From assembly GCA_052387095.1 (NCBI GenBank), contig JBQTJN010000070.1, positions 1-6,014 of the forward strand: a stretch of 6,014 nt of DNA, given 5' to 3'. The position numbers and the translations under genes are program-made. The notes beneath the pieces were generated by a model, which was not told the DNA's origin, searched no databases, and saw only the letters and a program-made list of their open reading frames with translations. This DNA is from JBQTJN01 sp052387095 (GTDB taxonomy: Bacteria > Pseudomonadota > Alphaproteobacteria > Micavibrionales > Micavibrionaceae). This document shows positions 1 to 5,380 of the stretch, one piece after another (position 1 is the first letter of the stretch; every line of letters begins with the position of its first letter).

Positions 1-710
1 GCCAGTTTCAAAATATCTTCAAGATCGACAAGCGCGGAAGGTTTTTCCAGCTTCACCATCAAAGCGGCGCGGCCTCCCAGTTTTTGAATCAGTTCACGCG
101 CTTCGGCCACATTTTCGGCGCGCTGTACGAAGCTCTGCGCGATCCAGTCAACGCCCATATCGAGCGCGGCTTTTAAATCCTTACGGTCCTTGTCGGTCAA
201 AGCGGGCAGCGGGATAATCGCGCCCGGCACATTGAGTCCCTTTTTGTCGGAGAGTTTCGAGCCTGATTCAATCACGGCATCAACATAGTTTTTTCCCTTC
301 GCGGTGATGCGCGCGCGCACCTTGCCGTCATCGAGAAAAACCAGACTGTCTTTATCGAGAACATTCAGTACTTCCGGGTGCGGCAGGCTGACGCGCGTTT
401 CATCGCCGGGCGCAGCGTCCTGGTCAAAGCGGATAGCATGGCCCTTGCCGATGGAGATGGAGCCGTTTTTGAAAGTACCAATGCGCAGCTTCGGCCCCTG
501 CAGATCAGCGATGATGCCGATGGGGCGGCCTGTGCCTTTTTCCAGCGCGCGTATAATGTGTACAGCGTTTTCATGACCGGCATGATCGCCGTGGGAAAAA
601 TTGAGGCGGAAGACATTGACGCCGGTCTCGAATAATTCATGGATCATAGCCTGGCTGCCGCTGGCGGGACCGAGCGTGGCGATGATGCGGGTCTGGCGGA
701 AGGGTTTCAT
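1..710 (-). CDS. pyk: Pyruvate kinase, N-terminal part (runs off left edge)
   Basis: Pyruvate kinase transfers phosphate from phosphoenolpyruvate to ADP, giving pyruvate and ATP in the last step of cytosolic glycolysis. The visible 236 codons read ATLGPAS at residues 11-17, FRLNFSHG at 34-41 (the Arg and Asn/Ser that bind phosphate and the monovalent cation), ADLQGPKLR at 68-76 (junction into the B lid domain), DDGKVRARI at 127-135, and KGLNVPG with PLPALTDKD (about 157-175) on return to the barrel. MVKLE at 218-222 carries the active-site Lys220 and the metal-ligand Glu222. The family usually has about 470-480 residues, so roughly half is present; the rest lies beyond position 1. The ATG at 710-708 is preceded by AGGG five bases upstream, and no earlier start keeps the conserved N-terminus. 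The 325-residue gene upstream ends 52 bases away on the same strand with no terminator seen between them, so co-transcription is possible. Confidence 0.96.
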   Translation of the reverse strand, partial: MKPFRQTRIIATLGPASGSQAMIHELFETGVNVFRLNFSHGDHAGHENAVHIIRALEKGTGRPIGIIADLQGPKLRIGTFKNGSISIGKGHAIRFDQDAAPGDETRVSLPHPEVLNVLDKDSLVFLDDGKVRARITAKGKNYVDAVIESGSKLSDKKGLNVPGAIIPLPALTDKDRKDLKAALDMGVDWIAQSFVQRAENVAEARELIQKLGGRAALMVKLEKPSALVDLEDILKL

Positions 711-762
711 TCTTCTACCCTGCCAGAAAAACTACCTTTAATCCAGACGAGGCGGTTTTCAC

Positions 763-1740
763 CTAAAAAAGCGGCTGCGGCTGCTCCCCCGGCGAAAAGA
801 TCAGGTGCCTCCCGCGCGCCAAATAAGTTGCGCCGTTACGTATGTATTCGTCGCGTTTATCATCATTATAAAGGACGGATAAAAGGCCGGGAATGGCGTT
901 TTGGTTTTGCCGCGTAACCTTAAACGCGGATTTATAGAAGATGAATGATAGCCATGTGCGGCGCACGGGATAAAGAGTATCATTTTGAGGCGATCGATGC
1001 TCCGTAAACTCGCCCGAAAAGCGCACCAGGCCATTTACGGGCGCAATTGCGACACTTTCTTCCCGGTCTTTAAATTCAGTCGGCAGGCGGTCGGCCAGCC
1101 CATAAATGTATGAAATATTTTCACTGTAGTGGTTATGCCATCCACCGAATTTCGGGCGCGCTTTTTGGGCCGGTTTTATATAGTCGCGTTCCGCCAACAG
1201 CACCAATTGGCTTCTTTCGAACGCGCTTTCGCCGTTCACACGTAAAAAATCCTCCGCCACGGCCTTTACGACGGGCGTTAAAAAACTCCACCAACCTTTT
1301 AAACCTATATCTGTCGAATCCGGTTTTTTGAGCGTATCAAATCTGTGAAAGTAATGACTGCCTTTGTTTTTTATGCTCTGCGTCAGGCCCCGCACGGATC
1401 CTAACACAAAGGGTTTCCTTGAGCCCGGAAGAGATTCGATGTTTGTAAGGCTTTCAAAGGGAAGAATAACGTGCCTCTTATTTTTGCTTTCTTCCTCGCT
1501 CGATAAATATTTCAGATTTTGCGGCTTTATATAAAAGCGCTGCGGCACAAAGCCTTCTTTTTCAAAGCGGGTGCAGGCTTTGCGAAAATTATCATGAGTT
1601 GCATAATCCGAAGCTGAAACTTCGGCAACGACTGTGAAATTAGATGGATCCCATATTCCCCATCTCGCGCGGTCGCGCGTATTGTAGGGATAAAGATCGA
1701 CTGCAAATTTCTGCTTTTCCTCAAGCGCCAGATAAGGCAT
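763..1740 (-). CDS. Unrecognised 325-residue protein, possible 2OG-Fe(II) oxygenase-like C-terminal domain
   Basis: I do not recognise this family with certainty. The start ATG has an excellent ribosome binding site, AAGGAG at 1753-1748, seven bases upstream. No signal peptide or membrane segment is visible, so it is probably cytosolic. The C-terminal third has the order expected in a double-stranded beta-helix oxygenase. WHNH (201-204) is followed by a beta-rich stretch SYIYGLA (210-216), then NGLVRFSGEFTEHRSP (236-251), then RRTWLSFIFY (260-269). In 2-oxoglutarate/Fe(II) oxygenases such as the 2OG-FeII_Oxy_5 type, an early H-x-D/E, a late His and an Arg about ten residues further on hold iron and 2-oxoglutarate. 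Here H202, H248 and R260 or R261 would fit. The acidic ligand of H-x-D is not obvious (Asn203-His204 follow), so activity is doubtful. The N-terminal 190 residues are mixed and charged, without a motif I can name. It lies directly upstream of pyk on the same strand and may be its operon partner. Confidence 0.85.
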   Translation of the reverse strand: MPYLALEEKQKFAVDLYPYNTRDRARWGIWDPSNFTVVAEVSASDYATHDNFRKACTRFEKEGFVPQRFYIKPQNLKYLSSEEESKNKRHVILPFESLTNIESLPGSRKPFVLGSVRGLTQSIKNKGSHYFHRFDTLKKPDSTDIGLKGWWSFLTPVVKAVAEDFLRVNGESAFERSQLVLLAERDYIKPAQKARPKFGGWHNHYSENISYIYGLADRLPTEFKDREESVAIAPVNGLVRFSGEFTEHRSPQNDTLYPVRRTWLSFIFYKSAFKVTRQNQNAIPGLLSVLYNDDKRDEYIRNGATYLARGRHLIFSPGEQPQPLF

Positions 1741-1936
1741 GAGTTTTCTCCTTCAGGTTCAAAATTCCTTCGGGGAAAAGTTTGCTTCAGCAAACGGCAT
1801 CGCCCGTCGGGTTTCATATTCGGAAACCGCGAGCGCGACCCTTTTCGATTTTCGGGGAATGCGTGCAGCCGCTTTAGCTTTTTTAACGCGGTGCAAGCTG
1901 TATCCATCAAATGCCGCGATTGCTTAAGAAAGCAAT
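1741..1936 (-). other. Structured leader upstream of the 325-residue gene
   Basis: This stretch of about 195 bases holds no convincing gene but has three compact stem-loops. ATTGCTT/AAGCAAT (1919-1936, 7 bp, 4-base loop) starts almost exactly at the predicted transcript 5' end. GGTTTC/GAAACC lies at 1810-1828 (6 bp, 7-base loop). GTTTGCT/AGCAAAC lies at 1780-1795 (7 bp if the loop is only two bases, otherwise 6 bp with four). A short frame from TTG 1896 to a TGA at 1761-1759 would give a basic 45-residue peptide ending 18 bases before the next ATG. It could be a leader peptide or the decayed tail of an older gene. Neither option can be decided from the sequence. Confidence 0.4.
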
Positions 1937-1941
1937 AGAGT

Positions 1942-1970
1942 TTTATGGCATATAGTTTAGCGAATGTCAA
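1942..1970 (-). promoter_or_regulatory. Sigma70-type promoter for the 763-1740 gene (and possibly pyk)
   Basis: On the minus strand TTGACA (1970-1965) matches the -35 consensus exactly. It is followed after 17 bases by CATAAA (1947-1942), which matches four of six -10 bases. The expected start of transcription is near 1936, giving a leader of about 195 bases before the ATG at 1740. This is the best promoter-like site upstream of that gene, and it is inferred from sequence alone. Confidence 0.5.
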
Positions 1971-1998
1971 AAAAATTCTATGCCGCAAGATCGGGATA

Positions 1999-2019
1999 AT
2001 CAGCAATATTCATGCTGAT
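1999..2019 (-). terminator. Weak hairpin just after the 2024-2749 stop codon
   Basis: ATCAGCA/TGCTGAT forms a perfect 7-bp stem with a 7-base loop, four bases beyond the stop codon of the minus-strand gene. No T-run follows directly. A run of seven T on the minus strand (1975-1969) lies about 24 bases further, overlapping the start of the TTGACA box. It may be a transcript 3'-end hairpin or weak terminator, since the next promoter begins right after it. Confidence 0.3.
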
Positions 2020-2023
2020 CAAA

Positions 2024-2749
2024 TCATAATAATTCCGCCGTATGTTCGAGCGAATTTTTAAAGACCGGAAGCCGTTCCAAAATTTCCCGTACATTTTTTT
2101 TCAAGCTCGTGTCTTCTATCATTTCTTCTATAGTCTTATATTTTGAATGATTAGCAAACTCCGCAAAAAGACTTCGTTCCGGATGAGCCGTTTTAAGATG
2201 ACTGGAATATTCCTTTTTTAGATTTTCATCTTTATCATTAACATACGCCAACTCATCCAGTCTTTCATTACATTCCTGACAGTCTTCCGGTTCAAAATAA
2301 TATAAAATTTCTAAAAAATAAGATGTCGGATGACTCTTTAAAATAAAACTATCAATAATATTTTGAACGTCTTTTTCATGATTCTTAAGCCACTTCATGG
2401 CATCATCCAGCTTAGATACGTCAGAAATTACAAAATTAAGAAGGCAAGCATTATCCGAATCGCCCTGCCGGGTTGCTTTCAATGTTTTTATTTTTATCAT
2501 TAATGGCGACTCATCTCCTATTATTTCTTTTATAATTTTTTCAGCGTCATTTGTGTCAAACATCCTATTGAAAATATTTACATCGCCGCTCTTATCGACA
2601 GCAACAGCTGCGGGAAGCGATGTATAAATTTCAATGTTATCGCGTGAAGATTCGTCTGTTGAAATCCCCCAAACCCAGCCTGTCTTTTTCTCTAACCAAC
2701 TTGTAATTTGTTCGAGTTTTTCTGATGTCTTGCACTCTAAGGAAATCAT
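2024..2749 (-). CDS. Unrecognised 241-residue AT-rich hypothetical protein
   Basis: I do not recognise this protein. It is acidic and soluble, with no signal peptide or membrane span. The N-terminus (MISLECKTSEKLEQITSWL) looks helical. One segment holds CQEC (157-160) and, 23 residues later, HLKTAH (184-189). This C-x2-C...H-x4-H spacing could bind zinc like an unusually long C2H2 finger, or could be chance. The C-terminal 40 residues are charged and helical. I chose the ATG at 2749-2747 because it begins a natural-looking N-terminus. A TTG at 2776 would add nine residues but would overlap the small upstream ORF that ends at 2766. The ribosome binding site is weak (AGAG about seven bases upstream). 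Codon use is clearly more AT-rich than in nrdA and pyk, which fits an acquired or fast-evolving gene. It is divergent from nrdA. Confidence 0.75.
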   Translation of the reverse strand: MISLECKTSEKLEQITSWLEKKTGWVWGISTDESSRDNIEIYTSLPAAVAVDKSGDVNIFNRMFDTNDAEKIIKEIIGDESPLMIKIKTLKATRQGDSDNACLLNFVISDVSKLDDAMKWLKNHEKDVQNIIDSFILKSHPTSYFLEILYYFEPEDCQECNERLDELAYVNDKDENLKKEYSSHLKTAHPERSLFAEFANHSKYKTIEEMIEDTSLKKNVREILERLPVFKNSLEHTAELL

Positions 2750-2765
2750 TTTTTTCTCTATAAAA

Positions 2766-2885
2766 TTATGGCTCAATTAATTTTTGCCATAATGTATCAC
2801 ATTTATGTCTTCGGCTTCTGAAATATTCTTGCGAACTTTGTGGGGGCATATCCGGGATAAGTGATTTAAGGACCTGTAATTCCAT
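2766..2885 (-). CDS. Possible small ORF (39 residues) or gene remnant upstream of the 241-residue gene
   Basis: The frame from ATG 2885 to TAA 2768-2766 encodes 39 residues beginning MELQVLKSLIPDMPPQ and ending WQKLIEP, a composition that looks like genuine protein. It stops 16 bases before the ATG of the next gene on the same strand, as in an operon. No strong ribosome binding site is visible (GGGA eight bases upstream). The frame is open upstream for fourteen codons to a TAG, without another ATG. It could be a small protein or the tail of a lost gene. A competing 65-residue frame overlaps it (2777-2974), so only one of the two, or neither, is real. Confidence 0.25.
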   Translation of the reverse strand: MELQVLKSLIPDMPPQSSQEYFRSRRHKCDTLWQKLIEP

Positions 2886-2925
2886 GATTCTGGTCCCGGG
2901 AAATGCGTTTTTAGGTATATGCTCC
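2843..2925. repeat. Nested inverted repeats in the nrdA upstream region
   Basis: GGGGCATAT (2843-2851) pairs with ATATGCTCC (2917-2925) over nine positions with one G-T wobble. Directly inside it CCGGGA (2852-2857) pairs with TCCCGG (2894-2899). A third pair, GGACC (2870-2874) with GGTCC (2892-2896), shares bases with the second, so those two are mutually exclusive. The arms are palindromic in DNA as well as RNA, so this could be an operator-like site, a folded RNA on either strand, or the trace of a small mobile element. Confidence 0.35.
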
Positions 2926-2937
2926 TATTTGAGGGGG

Positions 2938-2953
2938 CCACGAGCTCTAGTAT
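2938..2953. promoter_or_regulatory. Weak upstream NrdR-box candidate
   Basis: This 16-base site agrees at 10 of 16 positions with the NrdR consensus ACACWATATATWGTGT. Alone it would be unconvincing. It is listed because it starts exactly 31 bases before the stronger box at 2969, matching the three-helical-turn phasing of tandem NrdR boxes. Confidence 0.35.
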
Positions 2954-2968
2954 CTTTATTTTCATCGA

Positions 2969-2984
2969 ACACAAAGGATAGTGT
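2969..2984. promoter_or_regulatory. NrdR box upstream of nrdA
   Basis: ACACAAAGGATAGTGT has both outer quartets ACAC and GTGT and matches the 16-base NrdR consensus at 13 positions. NrdR is the zinc-finger/ATP-cone repressor that reads ATP/dATP and shuts off ribonucleotide reductase genes in most bacteria. The box lies 78 bases upstream of the nrdA ATG and overlaps a -10-like GATAGT (2977-2982), which suits repression by promoter occlusion. The promoter itself is only weakly defined. Confidence 0.6.
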
Positions 2985-3062
2985 TTTTAGAGGCACTTTC
3001 CGACCTTCCGTATACCAAATTCCGTATTTGGGGCCATATATAAAAAAACAAGGAGTTAGCTC

Positions 3063-4901
3063 ATGTTTGACGTTGCGCAAATGGAGCGGGGAAACCGCGT
3101 TCACATCGACCGTTCAAGAGACGAAAATCTCACCACGTTCGGCAAGGCCACGCTGACGGACCGCTATTTATTGCCTGAGGAATCCTACCAGGATCTATTC
3201 GCCCGCGTGGCGATGTTTTATGGCGATGATTCAGCCCATGCGCAGCGTCTTTACGATTATATTTCAAAGCTTTGGTTCATGCCCTCGACCCCGATCCTGT
3301 CCAATGGCGGCACGAATCGCGGCCTGCCGATTTCTTGTTTCCTGAACGAAACCAACGATTCCCTCGAAGATATCATGGGCCTCTGGAATGAAAACGTTTC
3401 GCTGGCCTCTCTGGGCGGCGGCATCGGCTCATACTGGGGCAATGTCCGTTCCATCGGCGAAAAAGTCGGCCGCAACGGCAAGACATCGGGAATCGTGCCA
3501 TTCATCCGCGTCATGGATTCGCTCACCCTCGCTATCAGCCAGGGATCCCTGCGCCGCGGCTCTGCTGCTATCTACCTGCCGATCTGGCACCCGGAGATTG
3601 AAGAATTTATCGAAATCCGCCGCCCTACCGGGGGCGATCCGAACCGCAAGGCGCTTAACCTGCACCACGGCGTGCTGGTTAATAACGCCTTCATGCTCGC
3701 CGTTGAGAATGACGAGGAGTGGGCGCTGAAATCGCCGAAGGATAATCATGTCATCGACAAAGTGAGCGCGCGCGACCTGTGGATTCGCCTGCTGACCGCC
3801 CGCATCGAGACCGGCGAGCCCTATATTATTTACATCGACCACGTGAACGATTCGATTCCCGACCACCACAAGATGGCGGGCCTCAACGTCAAGATGAGCA
3901 ATCTGTGTTCCGAGATCACGCTACCGACAGGACGCGACTATCTCGGCAATGACCGCACGGCCGTCTGCTGCCTGTCGTCGCTCAATCTCGAAAAATGGGA
4001 CGAATGGCAGGACCACCCGACCTTCATCGAGGATATCATGCGATTTCTCGACAATGTGCTGACGGATTTCATCCAGAAAGCGCCCGATTCCATGAAGCGC
4101 GCCAAATATTCCGCGATGCGCGAGCGTTCCGTGGGCTTAGGCGTCATGGGTTTCCACTCCTTCCTGCAATCGAAAATGATCCCGATGGAAGGCGTCATGG
4201 CGAAAGTCTGGAACCGCCGCATCCATCAGCATATCAAACGCCAGGCGGACGATGCGTCCGTCAAACTGGCGCATGAGCGGGGCGCGTGCCCGGATGCCGC
4301 CGATTACGGGATTCAGGAAAGATTTTCCAACAAGATGGCGATCGCGCCGACGGCATCGATTTCCATCATCTGCGGCGGGGCTAGCCCGGGGATCGAGCCG
4401 AATGCGGCGAACGCCTTCACGCACAAGACCTTGTCAGGATCGTTTGCCGTTAAGAACCGCTATCTGATGGAACTGCTCGAAAAAAAGGGGCAGAATACGG
4501 ATGATGTATGGTCGTCGATCTTCACCAATGAAGGATCGGTGCTGCACCTCGATTTCCTTTCCCCCGAAGAGAAGGACGTGTTCAAGACGGCATTCGAGAT
4601 CGATCAGCGCTGGCTGATCGAGCATGCGGGGGACCGCTCACCGTTCGTCTGCCAGGCGCAGTCGCTGAACGTGTTTCTGCCGGCCAATGTCAACAAGATG
4701 GAGCTGCACCGGATTCACTGGGAAGCGTGGCGGAAGGGCGTGAAGTCGCTTTATTACTGCCGCTCCAAGTCGATCCAGCGCGCCGAGTCCGATGCGTCGT
4801 GGAAACGCGCGCAGGCCGGCGAGCAGCTCATTCTCGATAACCGCCAGCCGGAGCTGAGTGAAAACCCGGCCAATGGCGAAGAATGCCTGGCGTGCCAGTA
4901 A
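3063..4901 (+). CDS. nrdA: Class I ribonucleoside-diphosphate reductase, large (alpha) subunit, short form
   Basis: NrdA reduces ribonucleoside diphosphates to deoxyribonucleotides for DNA synthesis, using a radical delivered by the NrdB small subunit. All key residues are visible. Cys92 (PISCFLN) and Cys302 (AVCCLSSLNL) form the redox pair. NLCSE at 280-284 holds the thiyl-radical Cys282 with Asn280 and Glu284. Tyr564-Tyr565 (SLYYCRS) is the radical-transfer pair. The C-terminus ends ECLACQ, with Cys608 and Cys611 as the shuttle cysteines for thioredoxin or glutaredoxin. GGIGSYWG (119-126) and the APTASIS loop (428-434) are typical. At 612 residues it lacks the N-terminal ATP-cone (about the first 100 residues of the 761-residue E. 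coli enzyme), so overall-activity control by dATP is not encoded here. AAGGAG (3050-3055) sits seven bases before the ATG. NrdR boxes lie upstream and an intrinsic terminator follows. No nrdB is adjacent. Confidence 0.97.
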   Translation: MFDVAQMERGNRVHIDRSRDENLTTFGKATLTDRYLLPEESYQDLFARVAMFYGDDSAHAQRLYDYISKLWFMPSTPILSNGGTNRGLPISCFLNETNDSLEDIMGLWNENVSLASLGGGIGSYWGNVRSIGEKVGRNGKTSGIVPFIRVMDSLTLAISQGSLRRGSAAIYLPIWHPEIEEFIEIRRPTGGDPNRKALNLHHGVLVNNAFMLAVENDEEWALKSPKDNHVIDKVSARDLWIRLLTARIETGEPYIIYIDHVNDSIPDHHKMAGLNVKMSNLCSEITLPTGRDYLGNDRTAVCCLSSLNLEKWDEWQDHPTFIEDIMRFLDNVLTDFIQKAPDSMKRAKYSAMRERSVGLGVMGFHSFLQSKMIPMEGVMAKVWNRRIHQHIKRQADDASVKLAHERGACPDAADYGIQERFSNKMAIAPTASISIICGGASPGIEPNAANAFTHKTLSGSFAVKNRYLMELLEKKGQNTDDVWSSIFTNEGSVLHLDFLSPEEKDVFKTAFEIDQRWLIEHAGDRSPFVCQAQSLNVFLPANVNKMELHRIHWEAWRKGVKSLYYCRSKSIQRAESDASWKRAQAGEQLILDNRQPELSENPANGEECLACQ

Positions 4902-4932
4902 AGATTTATAAAAAAGGTTGACCAGGGAAAGT

Positions 4933-4967
4933 AAAAAGGGCCGCCTCCAGAGCGGCCCTTTTTTATT
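4933..4967 (+). terminator. Intrinsic terminator of nrdA
   Basis: GGGCCGC (4938-4944) pairs with GCGGCCC (4952-4958) around a 7-base loop. The stem is extended by A5/T5 on the two sides, and a run of six T follows. It starts about 30 bases after the nrdA stop, so nrdA ends its transcription unit here. The A-rich left side may allow some termination from the opposite strand too. Confidence 0.93.
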
Positions 4968-5014
4968 AGGCCTTTTGACCCAAGCTATTGTTATGGCACA
5001 ATATTTATTAAATC

Positions 5015-5041
5015 TTGCAATTCTTTACATAATCATATAAT
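5015..5041 (+). promoter_or_regulatory. Promoter for the small gene starting at 5083
   Basis: A perfect TATAAT (5036-5041) is preceded at 15 bases by TTGCAA (5015-5020), which matches four of six -35 bases. The short spacer is a weakness. The expected transcript start near 5048 gives a 5' leader of about 35 bases. Confidence 0.5.
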
Positions 5042-5082
5042 TTATAGCTTATTCAACCCAATGGATAATTACGAAGGTTCAA

Positions 5083-5370
5083 ATGGCTGACTTACAATTT
5101 GCGACAGAAGAAGAATATGCAGAGGCTTTTCCGATTGCGCGCGTACTTTTAAGTATTGATGACATTGAGCGCGCCATTGAGGCTGACCAAGATAGGCCGT
5201 GGGACGAAAAAACAATCCCCTCCTATCGGGGGGGTATAGTGATAGGCCGATCAGTTCCGATTTCTGACCCCACCCTATCGCCCGAAATACAAACAGCCCT
5301 TATCTTCACTGGTAGGGGCTGTTTTTTCCGGTTTTTTAAACCGAAGGCCATAGGTTCAATTCTTTTCTAG
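5083..5370 (+). CDS. Small hypothetical protein; open frame probably too long, likely frameshifted near 5230
   Basis: I do not recognise the family. The ATG has AAGG six bases upstream and a promoter with TATAAT. The first 46 residues (MADLQFATEEEYAEAF..., then IDDIERAIEADQDRPW) are acidic, helical and look like genuine protein. After residue 48 the frame crosses a run of seven G (5228-5234), and from about residue 70 it translates an intrinsic terminator (5291-5327), ending with an unnatural Phe-rich tail, so the 95-residue product is suspect. With one extra G, translation would stop at TGA 5265-5267 after 61 residues, just before the terminator. With one G fewer it would stop at 50 residues. 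A sequencing indel, a real mutation, slippage or programmed frameshifting are all possible. It may also be a remnant of a longer gene. Confidence 0.55.
   Translation: MADLQFATEEEYAEAFPIARVLLSIDDIERAIEADQDRPWDEKTIPSYRGGIVIGRSVPISDPTLSPEIQTALIFTGRGCFFRFFKPKAIGSILF
5191..5280 (+). other. Two tandem hairpins with identical outer stems (GATAGG/CCTATC)
   Basis: GATAGGCCG occurs at 5191-5199 and again at 5241-5249, and CCTATCG at 5222-5228 and 5274-5280. Each GATAGG can pair with the CCTATC about 25 bases downstream, giving two hairpins of 37-39 bases. Each has its own inner 4-bp stem: GGGA/TCCC (5201-5204 with 5216-5219) in the first and TCAG/CTGA (5251-5254 with 5264-5267) in the second. The inner stems differ in sequence while keeping pairing and position. 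The middle arms can pair with each other instead (5222-5227 with 5241-5246), so 1:2 plus 3:4 competes with 2:3, as in an attenuator. An intrinsic terminator follows 10 bases later. Confidence 0.5.
5291..5327 (+). terminator. Intrinsic terminator inside the 3' part of the 5083 open frame
   Basis: AAACAGCCC (5291-5299) pairs with GGGCTGTTT (5316-5324) over nine bases around a 16-base loop, followed by T to 5327. It is a strong rho-independent terminator. Its position argues that the natural coding sequence ends before 5291. Confidence 0.85.
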
Positions 5371-5380
5371 CAGCACCATT
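5355..5380 (+). repeat. Imperfect repeat A, tRNA-3'-end-like
   Basis: This 26-base stretch begins GGTTCAATTC if the two preceding G are included, like a tRNA T-loop, and ends AGCACCATT. It aligns with 5696-5720 at 21 of 26 positions with one gap. The spacing from T-loop to CCA is one base too long for a real tRNA. It could be half of an old attachment-site pair, or a coincidence. Confidence 0.3.

Noticed and set aside
304..917. Plus-strand frames of 85-92 codons across the pyruvate kinase region
   Set aside because: They lie opposite conserved pyk and the end of the 325-residue gene and have no features of their own.
1527..2006. 159-codon minus-strand frame overlapping the start of the 325-residue gene
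   Set aside because: Rich in Arg, Lys and Cys, it overlaps the well-supported gene for over 200 bases in another frame and lacks a ribosome binding site; it looks like a shadow frame.
2777..2974. 65-codon minus-strand frame in the nrdA upstream region
   Set aside because: It covers the NrdR box region, has no clear ribosome binding site and a less protein-like composition than the overlapping 39-codon frame.
3429..3869. Long minus-strand frames inside nrdA (146 and about 95 codons)
   Set aside because: Antisense shadows of a fully supported GC-rich gene.
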